Assembly: GCF_904846315.1 (NCBI RefSeq)
Contig: NZ_CAJHAF010000001.1
Span: forward strand, 1,178,001-1,242,000
Direction: 5' to 3'
Source: Psychrobacter jeotgali
Lineage (GTDB): Bacteria; Pseudomonadota; Gammaproteobacteria; Pseudomonadales; Moraxellaceae
Length of the DNA: 64,000 nt
Numbering within the stretch: the first letter of the stretch is position 1; each line of letters opens with the position of its first letter. The position numbers and the translations under genes were made by a program. Below are positions 1 through 9,511 of this stretch, in pieces. The notes beneath the pieces were generated by a model. That model was given only the letters and a program-made list of their open reading frames with translations. It had not been told where the DNA came from and searched no databases.

Positions 1-1023
1 ATCATGAAGTTTTATCTTGGCACGTATAATACCATGATCAATGACTCTATCAGAATAATCCCATTTGAGATGATCATTAAAATAATCTACCCTATCTACA
101 TGACCTAACGCAAATTTACTATCAGGTAAAAACTCTTCTGAGACAAACAACTGATCAATAACCTCTGGCATACCTTGATAAATATGGGTATAAGCTACGT
201 CTTTCATCCACCCATAACGCGCTTGGATACGAGCTGCATCGAATAATGCAACATCACGCATACTTTTATCATAGTTTACCTCACCTGTCTCGGTCATCAA
301 CTGGGTGGTCACACTACCCGTGACATCATTCATATCTCCAAGTAAGATAAGCGGCTCTCGAGTATGCTGCAAACGCTCGATAATAGACATTCTAATTGAG
401 GCCGCTTCAGACGCACGCATACATAAACTACGCAGTTTAGCACGCACCCGAATATTAGGATCATCCATATCCTCTAACAAATTACCATTTTCGTCTCGTA
501 AAAAAAAGGCACGTTTACTTTTTAAATGGGCAGTGATAATCGTTATCGGTTGACCAAAGGCATCGACTCGTAGTAATAAAGGGGGGCGATTAAAACGCTG
601 ATAGGGTCCGATATCTGGGATATCGATCACCGCCTCTGCTACTACCTCTTCTAATAATTCGCATTCTAATGGTTTAAAGCGGCTAATAATACCTACTGCC
701 GGCGTCTTTTGGGCACCCAATCCTTGAGTATGAACACTGTTTTTATCATTACTAGCCAGCGGGATGACCACATCCTCAGCTTTGAACCCCAAAGATATAG
801 CCAATGCTTCTAGGGCTGTACTGTCCCACACCTCCTGCACAGCAATGATATCAGCATGCGCTTTTGCTAATAGCTCAGTGATGCCTGTTAATTTGTGTTG
901 ATAAGCTTTTTGATCATAAGCAGGCGCATTGTCATAATAAATGCGCCCTGGATTGGCAAAATTAAGTAAATTGGCAGTAGCAATATAAAACTGTTTTTGA
1001 CCATTAGTATTCGCAAGTTGCAT
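1..1023 (-). CDS. Endonuclease/exonuclease/phosphatase family protein (C-terminus cut by window edge)
   Basis: Reading the minus strand from an ATG at 1023 gives 341 codons with no stop, so the gene continues past the left edge. The N-terminus (MQLANTNGQKQFYIATANLLNFANP) is followed by family motifs: an early ANLLNF strand, IIAVQEVW near residue 63 with the metal-binding Glu, ITAHLKSK with the catalytic-type His, LLGDMND near residue 230 (Asp/Asn pair), and IDQLFVS plus DHGII towards the end. The order matches the DNase I-like metal-dependent phosphodiesterase fold. Substrate (DNA, phosphoester or lipid) cannot be told. No signal peptide is visible, so it is probably cytoplasmic. The visible part already covers nearly all of the domain, so little seems to be missing. 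Confidence 0.85.
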   Translation of the reverse strand, partial: MQLANTNGQKQFYIATANLLNFANPGRIYYDNAPAYDQKAYQHKLTGITELLAKAHADIIAVQEVWDSTALEALAISLGFKAEDVVIPLASNDKNSVHTQGLGAQKTPAVGIISRFKPLECELLEEVVAEAVIDIPDIGPYQRFNRPPLLLRVDAFGQPITIITAHLKSKRAFFLRDENGNLLEDMDDPNIRVRAKLRSLCMRASEAASIRMSIIERLQHTREPLILLGDMNDVTGSVTTQLMTETGEVNYDKSMRDVALFDAARIQARYGWMKDVAYTHIYQGMPEVIDQLFVSEEFLPDSKFALGHVDRVDYFNDHLKWDYSDRVIDHGIIRAKIKLHD

Positions 1024-1066
1024 AGTAACTAACCTGTTATTATTTTAGTATTTTAATTTTTGATAT

Positions 1067-1097
1067 AAAAAAAGCTTTCAGAGCATCCTCTGAAAGC
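1067..1097 (-). terminator. Intrinsic terminator on the minus strand
   Basis: A perfect 10-bp stem (GCTTTCAGAG with CTCTGAAAGC, 4-nt loop) is followed on the minus strand by seven T. It lies about 200 bp downstream of the glycine-zipper gene and just ahead of the endonuclease-family gene, so it would separate those two transcripts. Confidence 0.8.
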
Positions 1098-1299
1098 CTC
1101 AACAATAGCACATTTATAAAGATTAGGGTCATCGGCTCATAACTATATTTGCCTAGCAATTTACATGGTATGCATAGATAGATGACTATAAGTTTTTTAT
1201 TTAGCATTACTCTAAAAGCTTATTTTATTTATATATAGTCTCTAAATCAATCGACCCTAACTTATTTTATGGCTTGAGAATTTGGGTTAATTTTTTGAA

Positions 1300-2043
1300 T
1301 TAACTTACGCGATTCCAAGCATCGCGTGATGCCAAACGGGCTTCTTCCCAAGTCAAACGTGAATCACCTTTCACTTCTTCCCATGACCGTTTTAGATCTT
1401 GCTCATGATCTTCAAAACGAGCATCAGCGGCGTAGTGAGGGCGATTGGCGTAACCTACCGCATAGGCAGGATGCAAATCACGGTCAAAGTCATAACCTTC
1501 TTTGATATAGCTGGCATTGGCATGCTCTGCGCGCCAGTAAGCTTCCTCATGAGTGGGGTTGATAGCTTCAGCCGAGGCGTGACCTGCTCCGCCGCCAGCA
1601 ACCGCACCGATCGCACCGCCAATAAGTGTACCTAAAGGACCAGCCATCGAACCAATAGCCGCACCAGCTACTGCCCCGCCAACACCGCCGACACCGGTAC
1701 CTACTGGATGTGAACCGGGCTCGCCAGTAATCATACTAGCGTTAAGCTCATCTTTAGCTTCATCGGACATCTCTTTAACTTCGTGACGATCGATACCATC
1801 ACGATCATGAATAACTCTGTCATTATCTACTCTAGTGCCATCCACTCTCGTGTCGACTACTCTACCATCTACATCTGTTACTACATGGTCAGCATCAGCC
1901 ATGCGGCGGGCATTGTCATCAATAATACGCTCTCTATCGCCTACTTCCATATTATCTTGGGTGATTACGCGGTCATTTTTGTCTATCACTTTCTCATCAG
2001 CAGTTACTACTCGTTTTTGATCTACTCTATCATTGTTATTCAT
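1300..2043 (-). CDS. Glycine-zipper protein with repetitive Asp/Arg/Val-rich N-terminus
   Basis: 247 residues with a good Shine-Dalgarno (AAAGGA) before the ATG. Three parts are visible. Residues 1 to about 90 are imperfect repeats built on D-x-R-V units (NDRV, KRVVT, NDRVIT, GRVVD, DNDRVIHD). Residues about 105-155 form a Gly/Ala zipper (HPVGTGVGGVGGAVAGAA, then GTLIGGAIGAVAGGGAG), typical of membrane-inserting or oligomerising segments. The C-terminal 90 residues are charged and aromatic (AINPTHEEAYWR, DFDRDLHPAYAVGY, SWEEVKGDSRLTWEEA). The middle and C-terminal parts resemble a widespread proteobacterial hypothetical family. No signal peptide is seen. Function is unknown; a stress or envelope role is only a guess. 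Confidence 0.75.
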   Translation of the reverse strand: MNNNDRVDQKRVVTADEKVIDKNDRVITQDNMEVGDRERIIDDNARRMADADHVVTDVDGRVVDTRVDGTRVDNDRVIHDRDGIDRHEVKEMSDEAKDELNASMITGEPGSHPVGTGVGGVGGAVAGAAIGSMAGPLGTLIGGAIGAVAGGGAGHASAEAINPTHEEAYWRAEHANASYIKEGYDFDRDLHPAYAVGYANRPHYAADARFEDHEQDLKRSWEEVKGDSRLTWEEARLASRDAWNRVS

Positions 2044-2230
2044 AATATATTCCTTTAATTAATTGTGAATTATTAATTTAAGCGCCATTAAAAGCTATTA
2101 ATGACTTATCACCTTTAAATTAAAGGATATGCTTGGTAGTAGCTACCTTGATTTTGTAAACTATGTCGCTATAACGCTGAACTTAAGTTACAGCATGTAC
2201 ATTTATAAAGGCCTTGTATTTATATAGCTA

Positions 2231-3808
2231 TCAAACTTTTATTAAAGCTCTATCAATAGTATCTTGCCATTTTGCTAAATGCTGCGCTCGGATGTCAGCT
2301 GACATCTTGGGTTCAAAAACTTTATCAATCTCCCATGATGAGGTTATAGTCTCACTATCATATAACCCTGTTTTTAGGCCGGCAAGCAAAGCCACCCCCT
2401 TCGCTGTAATTTCAGTGTCTTTAGGTCGCAGTACCGGCACATCGAGTAAGTCTGCTTGAAACTGCATAAGTAAATCATTATTAGCGGCGCCGCCATCAAC
2501 ACGTAATTCTGTTAGGGCGTGAGGACTGTCTTTTTGCATAGCAATGAGCACATCATAAGTTTGATAAGCAATAGCTTCAAGCGCCGCCCGTGCTATATGC
2601 GCTTTAGTGGTACCGCGGTCCATGCCACTAATACTAGCACTGACATCTGAGCGCCAATAAGGGGCTCCCATACCGGTAAAAGCTGGCAATAGAACCACAT
2701 TGGCACTGTCATCAACTTGCTGTGCTAGACGTTCAATATCACCGCTTTGTTTGATCATGCCAAGATTATCACGTAGCCACTGTACGATGGCTCCAGCCAT
2801 AAATACACTACCCTCCAAAGCGTAAATGACCTCACGTCCAAAGGTAGAATTGGGTGGTTGGAGCATACGCCTACCTGACTGGACTATATTGCCAAAGGAT
2901 GAGTTGTCCATACGGTTCAAGCTAGTTTTGCGTTGCCATGCTACTGTGGTTAATAACTGATGCTCACTAAGCTTGGCTGTTTGACCAATATTCATCAGCA
3001 TAAAACAGCCCGTACCATAAGTATTTTTAGCCATCCCCGGATCAAGGCAACCTTGACCAAATAAAGCGGCTTGTTGATCTCCCAGCACGCCATTAATAGG
3101 GATTTGTTTGGCAAACAAGCCTTTTTTAGTTTTACCAAAGTCGCCATCAGAAGGTAGTACTTTTGGCAATATCACCATAGGAATATCAAAACGTGCGCAC
3201 AGCTCCTCCGACCATGCCAGATTATGAATATCATATAATAAAGTGCGTGAAGCATTGGTCACATCGATAACATGCTCGCCGCCGGTCAATTTATAAATCA
3301 GCCAGCTATCGATAGTACCTACTGCTATCTGACCACTACTAATACGAGCCTTGATATTCGGATGATGCTCTAGAAGCCAAGCTATCTTGCTAGCACTAAA
3401 ATAAGGATCTAGCCGTAAACCAGTAATATTTCGTACATCTGCTACTGTGTCTTTATCGTCTTCAGCTAGAGCCTTACAACGGCTAGCGGTTCTTCTATCC
3501 TGCCAGATAATTGCTGGAGCCAAAGCGTTACCAGTCTGCTTGTCCCAAATAACGATAGATTCACGCTGGTTGGTAATGGCGATGCTAGTCACATCTGTTG
3601 CTAACAACCCTGCTTGATTAATGACATCGTGCGCACAACTGATCTGCGTCTGCCAAATTTGCTGAGCATCTTGCTCAACATAACCGGCTTTTGGAGTGCG
3701 TAACGTCGTTGGCTTCTGTACTATCTTTAGCGGACGCGCCTGATCATCATATAAAATAGCTCGGCTCGACGTAGTTCCCTGATCTAATGCTAAAATGTAT
3801 CCTGCCAT
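2231..3808 (-). CDS. glpK: Glycerol kinase
   Basis: Phosphorylates glycerol to sn-glycerol 3-phosphate with ATP in the cytosol. FGGY-family features in order: DQGTTSSR at residues 9-16 (phosphate loop), a glycerol-contact region around NQRES at 80-84, IWQDRRT near 101-107, GDQQAALFGQ near 243-252, NTYGTGCFM near 262-270, FTGMGAPYW near 377, and VDGGAANNDLLMQFQADLL near the C-terminus. At 525 residues it is about 25 longer than typical GlpK. The excess is a polar insertion at about 293-327, between TTVAWQ and YALEGSVFMAGA. A strong Shine-Dalgarno (GGAGG) supports the start. No glpF or glpD gene is adjacent, so it stands alone. Confidence 0.97.
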   Translation of the reverse strand: MAGYILALDQGTTSSRAILYDDQARPLKIVQKPTTLRTPKAGYVEQDAQQIWQTQISCAHDVINQAGLLATDVTSIAITNQRESIVIWDKQTGNALAPAIIWQDRRTASRCKALAEDDKDTVADVRNITGLRLDPYFSASKIAWLLEHHPNIKARISSGQIAVGTIDSWLIYKLTGGEHVIDVTNASRTLLYDIHNLAWSEELCARFDIPMVILPKVLPSDGDFGKTKKGLFAKQIPINGVLGDQQAALFGQGCLDPGMAKNTYGTGCFMLMNIGQTAKLSEHQLLTTVAWQRKTSLNRMDNSSFGNIVQSGRRMLQPPNSTFGREVIYALEGSVFMAGAIVQWLRDNLGMIKQSGDIERLAQQVDDSANVVLLPAFTGMGAPYWRSDVSASISGMDRGTTKAHIARAALEAIAYQTYDVLIAMQKDSPHALTELRVDGGAANNDLLMQFQADLLDVPVLRPKDTEITAKGVALLAGLKTGLYDSETITSSWEIDKVFEPKMSADIRAQHLAKWQDTIDRALIKV

Positions 3809-4271
3809 TACTTCCTTCCTCCATCCACAATACTGCTTATTTGCATAGGTAACGCTTTATAATAGGTATAGTTTTCTTGCTAACGATAGCATGGCAATAA
3901 AATATTAGTTTTATTTTAGCACCCTATCTTCATCAGTATGGTCGTCAACTATTAAGCCTGTCTTAAATACACTCGAATACTTTTATCTTTTATATTTATA
4001 ACTGTCGATTTTAGTAGTATATTTATATTGTTGAATATCCACTATCATTCAATATGCATTATCAACCCTTAAAACATGCAAAATGACTATACTTATTGGC
4101 TATGACGCTAAGCTCTAGGCTCAAACAACAGTCTAACCTAATAGACAAAAATCATTATTAAAAGAATAACAAGCACATAATGAGTATTGACCCGTCATGA
4201 TTAGGACTCTAAAGTGTACGCTTTTATTGTACCACCACATTCTGTTTTCTGATTAACGGTCTACTTCCATT
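3809..4271. other. Divergent intergenic region between glpK and the export operon
   Basis: 463 bp, AT-rich, no plausible gene. It should hold the promoters of both flanking transcripts. It contains a short inverted repeat (TTGAAT at 4031-4036 with ATTCAA at 4047-4052), which could be an operator but is too short to assign. Confidence 0.6.
4187..4215 (+). promoter_or_regulatory. Candidate promoter of the export operon
   Basis: TTGACC (4187-4192), a 17-bp spacer, and TAAAGT (4210-4215), 57 bp before the TolC-family start. The -35 matches at 5 of 6 and the -10 at 4 of 6 positions. It is a prediction by eye only. Confidence 0.35.
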
Positions 4272-5969
4272 ATGAAATTTGCTATCTTATCTCTACCTAG
4301 TGCTATTGCTACTATTATGCTGGTAGGTGTGTCAACTCAGACGCTAGCGAACAGCCCTGTCGACACCGCTACTAATAGTCAAAACTCTATATCAGAGACC
4401 GCTGTAATACCGGTAGCAACCACCCAAATTGTAGATGCTAGCCGTACTAATGTTAGCAGTACCATAGACAATAATCCAAAAGTAGCCACTCATACTGATA
4501 AGAAAAACTCTAAAACGGGTGCAGTTCAGCCTATAACTACCCCTCTAAACACCCTTATAGATCCTGTTACTCACAAAAGTATTGAAAACAGCTATCCGTT
4601 AGAGGTTTCTAGCTTTTTAAGTCTTGAGCAGGCGCAAAATATCTTATTGCAGGTCTCACCAAAATTAGCAGCCAATCAAGCGGCGATTGCAGCCAGTGAA
4701 TATCAGACTGAAGCGCTTGAAACTATCGATGATCCCTTTGTGTTTGCCCAGCTATCAGCAAGTACTTATACTTTCCAAGAAGACTTTGATTTGTCATCGC
4801 TAAGAAATGAGATCAATAACGGTATCAATAACTTAGAGAGCAATGGTGAAGGGCGTTCGCTGCCTATTCCTCCGCCACCTAACTTACCTAATCTCGATCT
4901 TCCAAACACCTACGAAATTAAGCGCTCAGGCTCGCTAACGGGTGCAGGGGTAGGCTTTGCTTGGCCGGTATATACCGCTGGACGTACTGCTGCATTGACT
5001 GGTGCCTCGAACGCCCGTACTCAAGAGGCTATAGCAGATAGCATAATAGATGAAAATGAGCTTTATAATACCTTGATAGAGCGTTACTTCAAGGCGCAAT
5101 TGGCGATTATCGCCGCCTATCTACGCGAGGATGCTTACGATACTTTGCAGCAGACCGATCATATGGCACAGCGTCTATTCGAAGAAGGTTTCCTTTCCCG
5201 TGTTGATCGCCTAGAGGCGCAGTCGGCTCTTGCGGATGCAAAAAGCGAATCAATCAAAGCCAATAATGATGCTCGCTTAGCGATGATTGCCTTACAGCGG
5301 TTGCTACGCACAGATTATCGTATTAAGCCTACCACGCCGTTGTTTGTTTCTAGTCGACCTCTACCTGATATAGAATACTTCCAAGACTTAGCGCTCAAAA
5401 ACCATCCCGGGCTGCAAAAAGTGGCTGCCAAACGCGCGCAAGCCGAGCAAGTACGCGCCTTATCTGATACCGGCTATAAGCCAACGGTCATGCTCTATGG
5501 CTATGGGCAAGTTGAAGAAAACCCCAGCTGGATTGCTGGAGTCTCCGCCAGTTGGAAATTATGGGGCGGACTAAATAAGAACGCATCGATTGCCTCTAGT
5601 AATGCGCAAATACGTCAAGCAGACCTCTCGGAGATTGAAGTTAGCGATAATCTGCTGTTGTTGGTGGAGAAAAACTGGAACGATGTCAATAATGCTCAGG
5701 CACGTTACCAAGCGTTACAGAGCAACGTCGACTTAGCTGCTGAAGTATTACGTCTGCGCCGTCTGGGACTACAAGAAGGGGTGAATACCACTATCGACGT
5801 GGTACAAGCACAGACTCAATCACTAAAAGCACGCACTGAACAAGCTCAAGCAGCACACGACTACGTGCAAGGTCTAGCATCCTTGATGGAAAGCTGCGGC
5901 ACCCCACTCGCTTTCAATGCTTATCTGAGTGCTGCTGATATTCGCTTGCCAACCTTGTATAGCGAATAA
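4272..5969 (+). CDS. TolC-family outer-membrane efflux protein
   Basis: 565 residues. A Sec signal peptide (MKFAILSLPSAIATIMLVGVSTQTLA) is followed by a Thr/Ser/Asn-rich linker up to about residue 110. Two outer-membrane efflux repeats follow, the first starting at SLEQAQNILLQVSPKL and the second at YFQDLALKNHPGLQKV. Repeated Ala/Gln/Glu-rich helices and VYTAGRTAALTGA and LWGGLNKNASIASSNAQ segments are typical of TolC barrels and tunnels. It should form the outer-membrane exit duct for the HlyD adaptor and ABC-2 permeases downstream. The linker between signal peptide and barrel is longer than usual. No clear Shine-Dalgarno is visible at this ATG. Confidence 0.93.
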   Translation: MKFAILSLPSAIATIMLVGVSTQTLANSPVDTATNSQNSISETAVIPVATTQIVDASRTNVSSTIDNNPKVATHTDKKNSKTGAVQPITTPLNTLIDPVTHKSIENSYPLEVSSFLSLEQAQNILLQVSPKLAANQAAIAASEYQTEALETIDDPFVFAQLSASTYTFQEDFDLSSLRNEINNGINNLESNGEGRSLPIPPPPNLPNLDLPNTYEIKRSGSLTGAGVGFAWPVYTAGRTAALTGASNARTQEAIADSIIDENELYNTLIERYFKAQLAIIAAYLREDAYDTLQQTDHMAQRLFEEGFLSRVDRLEAQSALADAKSESIKANNDARLAMIALQRLLRTDYRIKPTTPLFVSSRPLPDIEYFQDLALKNHPGLQKVAAKRAQAEQVRALSDTGYKPTVMLYGYGQVEENPSWIAGVSASWKLWGGLNKNASIASSNAQIRQADLSEIEVSDNLLLLVEKNWNDVNNAQARYQALQSNVDLAAEVLRLRRLGLQEGVNTTIDVVQAQTQSLKARTEQAQAAHDYVQGLASLMESCGTPLAFNAYLSAADIRLPTLYSE

Positions 5970-6068
5970 GGTTTTATTAGCCATAATAACAACACTATTA
6001 CTAACTAGGAGCGGTATAAATTTTATAAATTGACATCTATACCGATCCCCACTGTGAATAATTGCTTT

Positions 6069-6935
6069 ATGAAAAAAAACACTTCTAAAATAACAAGTTG
6101 GCTGCATTCTATCCAAGAAACCTGGCGTATAGCAAACAACTCAAATGTCTGGGCGCATTGTGCTGGCGTGGGTTTTTTTGGTTTTTTATCTATTTTTCCG
6201 GTAATGGCGGTGTTTGTGCTGCTATATGGTCTTGCCTTTTCACCCGCTGAGATGCAAGAGCAAATTGCCTTACTACGAACATTCGTGCCTGCATCCGTCT
6301 ATGAAATCCTTGATAACCGCTTAACTGAGCTGGCAGCTAACACCACTTCACGCTTGACTTTTAGTCTGCTACTCTCCAGCGTATTAGCACTTTATGCAGG
6401 CTCAAAGGGTATAAAATCATTAATTCTTCTTATAAATCTCGCTTTTGGTATCACCCAAGAGCGCAGCCTTATATCAGCTACAATCCGAGCGCTTAGTTTA
6501 ACTTTTGCAGCGGTAGTGGTTATGATCATTGCAATCTCCTCTATTGCTATTATTCCATTACTGGCGGCATACTTTCCTTTCCCACAAATAGCTAAGACGA
6601 TTGCCCTTTGGAGCAGATGGCCTATCTTAGCTGGCATTATATTCTTGAGCTTTTTAGGCCTCTATCGTCTGGCGCCAAACCATGAAGCTATAGCACTGAA
6701 AAAACTAGTGCCCGGAGCTATTCTAGCGACTGTTCTGTGGATCTTATTGTCAGTATTATTTTCGATTTATGTGCAAAACTTCAACAATTATAGTGCTGAG
6801 TTTGGTGCCCTTTCAGCCGCCGTAGTCATTATGCTATGGCTTTATTACTCAGCGTTTATCGTGGCTTTTGGTGCTATCTTTAACTATGAGAGCATAGAAG
6901 GATCTAAACCCTATGCTATTCGCATGTACTCGTAA
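6069..6935 (+). CDS. YihY/BrkB-family inner-membrane protein
   Basis: About 288 residues with six probable membrane helices. The family pattern is clear: NVWAHCAGVGFFGFLSIFP in helix 1, GSKGIKSLILLINLAFG after helix 2, and the C-terminal FGALSAAVVIMLWLYYSAF. The family was once annotated as ribonuclease BN or as a serum-resistance factor; its real function is not settled. The reading frame can be opened further upstream with TTG at 6030 or GTG at 6054. I chose ATG 6069 because it gives the usual cytoplasmic N-terminus, but no start has a good Shine-Dalgarno. It sits 100 bp after the TolC gene and 53 bp before the HlyD gene, so it is probably part of the export operon. Confidence 0.88.
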   Translation: MKKNTSKITSWLHSIQETWRIANNSNVWAHCAGVGFFGFLSIFPVMAVFVLLYGLAFSPAEMQEQIALLRTFVPASVYEILDNRLTELAANTTSRLTFSLLLSSVLALYAGSKGIKSLILLINLAFGITQERSLISATIRALSLTFAAVVVMIIAISSIAIIPLLAAYFPFPQIAKTIALWSRWPILAGIIFLSFLGLYRLAPNHEAIALKKLVPGAILATVLWILLSVLFSIYVQNFNNYSAEFGALSAAVVIMLWLYYSAFIVAFGAIFNYESIEGSKPYAIRMYS

Positions 6936-6988
6936 CCTATTGATTATATAACTCATTGCTTACTGATTGATTTAGGAATATCACTGTC

Positions 6989-8191
6989 ATGACTGAACAC
7001 AACCATAATAACGACGATTTGAATGCAGTAAATGCTTCTAGCACCTCTAGAAACAAAGTGGAAACTGAGCAAAAAGCTGGACAAGAAAATAATAACAGCG
7101 CGCCTGAATATCAACGCTCTCATTCAAATAATGATACTGCAAAAAAGAAAGCTGTGATTAAAAAAGCGGTTATTGCCTTAGTCGTCATTATAGTATTGGC
7201 TGTAATCGCTTATGGATTGTTCAAAAGCAATGAAGATAGTAAGCCTGCAGTGACGACCTTTCAAGGTCAGATGCAAATGCAGCAAACCTCCATCGCTGCC
7301 AAGGTGCCTGGTCGTATCTCCAATATATTAGTCACTGAAGGGGATAGGGTTGAAAAAGGACAACAACTTATTGAAATGGATCCTCCTGAGATTAATGCCA
7401 AGATTAATCAGGCGCAGGCTGCCAAGCAAGCAGCACAGAGTCAACTTGATAAAGCCATAAATGGTGCACGCCCACAAGAGATTGCTCAAGCAAGAGCGGC
7501 CTGGCAAGCTAATAAAGCCGCTGCTGATTTGGCTGCCAATACTTATGAGCGTATCGATAGACTCTATAAAGAAGGACTTATGTCACGACAAAAGCGTGAT
7601 GAGGCCTATGCACAATATTTGGCTACCCAAGATCAAACCGAGGCGGCGCGTTTGCAATATGATATAGCTTTAGAAGGTACTCGTAGCGAAGATGAGGCAG
7701 CAGCAGCGGCGCAAGTGGCGCAAGCAGATGCCAAGCTTGAAGAAGCTCTAGTTGCAAAAGATGAAGCCAACTTACAAAGTCCTATTGCTGGGCTAGTGGA
7801 CGACGTGATCGTGAATGCCGGTGAAGTCGTTGGACAAGGGGTACCGCTGTTAACCTTAGTTGATACCGATGATCAATGGGTCGTTTTAAACGTCACCGAA
7901 AGCTTTCTCAACCATTTTACCATCGGTAAGCAGTTTACAGGTACCATTCCAGCCTTGAGATTATCTTCATCTGAACAGCCTCAATCTATGCAGTTCACCG
8001 TCTATGCTACCTCAGTATTGTCTGATTTTGCCACTTGGCGACCAACCAATAATGACGATGGTTTTGATGTACGCACCTTTGAGATTAAAGCTCGACCTAC
8101 CAATCCCGACTCACGTGTTCGTTCAGGAATGAGTGTCATTGTCGAGATTGACTCGAAAAGCTCCGCTCAACCTAATCGCTCTCAAGAGTAA
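6989..8191 (+). CDS. HlyD-family periplasmic adaptor of an ABC-2 export system
   Basis: 400 residues. A hydrophilic N-terminal tail of about 55 residues rich in Asn, Glu and Lys is followed by one membrane anchor (VIALVVIIVLAVIAYGLF). Next come the first half of the lipoyl/barrel-sandwich domain (IAAKVPGRISNILVTEGD), a long Ala/Gln-rich coiled-coil hairpin from about 135 to 255, the second lipoyl half (LQSPIAGLVDDVIVNAGEVV), and a beta-barrel domain. This is the membrane-fusion protein that links inner-membrane permeases to a TolC duct. AGGA 11 bp upstream could serve as ribosome binding site. The gene ends 3 bp before the first permease gene. Confidence 0.95.
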   Translation: MTEHNHNNDDLNAVNASSTSRNKVETEQKAGQENNNSAPEYQRSHSNNDTAKKKAVIKKAVIALVVIIVLAVIAYGLFKSNEDSKPAVTTFQGQMQMQQTSIAAKVPGRISNILVTEGDRVEKGQQLIEMDPPEINAKINQAQAAKQAAQSQLDKAINGARPQEIAQARAAWQANKAAADLAANTYERIDRLYKEGLMSRQKRDEAYAQYLATQDQTEAARLQYDIALEGTRSEDEAAAAAQVAQADAKLEEALVAKDEANLQSPIAGLVDDVIVNAGEVVGQGVPLLTLVDTDDQWVVLNVTESFLNHFTIGKQFTGTIPALRLSSSEQPQSMQFTVYATSVLSDFATWRPTNNDDGFDVRTFEIKARPTNPDSRVRSGMSVIVEIDSKSSAQPNRSQE

Positions 8192-8194
8192 GCT

Positions 8195-9511
8195 ATGCGC
8201 CTGATACAAGCTTTTTTACGCAGTGCGGTTTATGAACGCCGTTTTTTGGCCAAAAACCCTTGGGATTTGGCTATGGTCATTTTTATACCTTTAGTTGCAG
8301 CATTAATGATTTGGTGGATTTTTTCTAGCACTCAAATTACAGACTTGCCTATCGGAGTTATTGATAACGATCATAGCCCCACCGCTGGTACTTTATTGCG
8401 TTACTTAGAAGTCACTCCTGATATTGTGGTAGCTCATACTTATCACTCGCCAGCGGCTGCTGAAGCGGCTATCTTGCAACGTGAGATATACGGCGTAGTG
8501 ACTATTCCTGAGAACTTTGAGAGTGATATCTTGTCCGGCAAACCCTCGCCAATAGTCCTGCAGGTCAATGCTCAATACGGCACCCACTCAGGTATCATCC
8601 AAAAAAGCGTACAGTCGGTGGCAACCACCCTATCAGTAGGAGTTGAGATTCAGCGTTTAGTCAAGCAAGGCATGGCACCTACGCAAGCCGCTATCGCCGC
8701 ATCACCCATCGGCATTCAGCGCATTAGCTTATTCAATGCCGCCACCGACTATCAACAATTCCTAGCCTCTACCATTATTCCGGCACTGCTACATATTTTG
8801 GCCATGGTGGTTGGAGCGACCACTATCGGCCGCGAATTACGCGACAAACAGATCGGACGCTGGTATCGTTTTATCGATACTGAAAGTAAAGCTTTAGTAA
8901 GTAAGCAACAAAAGAGCGATAAGACTCTAGCAAATAGTAATAATAATGATTTGAAAAATGCAGATAAATCAGACGATAAAACGCCGAATAAATTAAAAGC
9001 TCCTGAGCAAGTTAGTATTCTAGTATTGCTATTTGGTCTAAGTGGTAAGTATTTTTGGCCCATATTGGCTTATAGTCTTTGGTCAATATTAGCCATTTGG
9101 CTGGCCACTTATCAGCATTCAATCGCCTTTTCTTCTATTTTAGCCACTTATGTTTGTCTAGTCGTTCTTATGATATTGTCGTTTTGGCTGGGGGCTATTT
9201 TTACTCTAACCTCATACTCTTTACGCGCAGGATTATCAGCGGCGGGCTTTATCTCCGCGCCTTCTTATGCGTTTGCCGGGATTACTTTTCCTTATATTGC
9301 CATTCGTGATAGCGCCAAGTACTGGGCAGACGCGCTACCGCTTACCCACTATCTAAAGCTGCATTTGGCTCAGCTGCAAATGAAGGCACCAGTGCTGGTT
9401 TCGCTACCGATTTTATATGGATTGATATTAGCGACTGTTGTAGCCGGGCTTATTGCTGTTTTATTGACCAAACGCGCATTGGCGCATCCTGAACGCTGGG
9501 GAGCACGCTAA
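8195..9511 (+). CDS. ABC-2 type permease (first of a pair)
   Basis: 438 residues. TM1 (DLAMVIFIPLVAALMIWWIF, about 25-44) is followed by a periplasmic domain of about 140 residues starting IGVIDNDHSPTAGTLLRYL, then a cluster of five helices from about 190 to the end. This is the ABC2_membrane_3 / YhhJ-like layout. A low-complexity Lys/Asn/Asp-rich cytoplasmic insert at about 232-276 separates TM2 and TM3, unlike the partner permease. It starts 3 bp after hlyD and overlaps the next permease by 1 bp (TAATG), implying translational coupling. No nucleotide-binding domain is present in it. Confidence 0.93.
   Translation: MRLIQAFLRSAVYERRFLAKNPWDLAMVIFIPLVAALMIWWIFSSTQITDLPIGVIDNDHSPTAGTLLRYLEVTPDIVVAHTYHSPAAAEAAILQREIYGVVTIPENFESDILSGKPSPIVLQVNAQYGTHSGIIQKSVQSVATTLSVGVEIQRLVKQGMAPTQAAIAASPIGIQRISLFNAATDYQQFLASTIIPALLHILAMVVGATTIGRELRDKQIGRWYRFIDTESKALVSKQQKSDKTLANSNNNDLKNADKSDDKTPNKLKAPEQVSILVLLFGLSGKYFWPILAYSLWSILAIWLATYQHSIAFSSILATYVCLVVLMILSFWLGAIFTLTSYSLRAGLSAAGFISAPSYAFAGITFPYIAIRDSAKYWADALPLTHYLKLHLAQLQMKAPVLVSLPILYGLILATVVAGLIAVLLTKRALAHPERWGAR

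Noticed and set aside
6030..6068. TTG start (and GTG 6054) for the BrkB gene
   Set aside because: TTG 6030 is 18 bp from AGGAG and the extra residues do not resemble the family N-terminus; ATG 6069 was preferred, although it also lacks a good Shine-Dalgarno.
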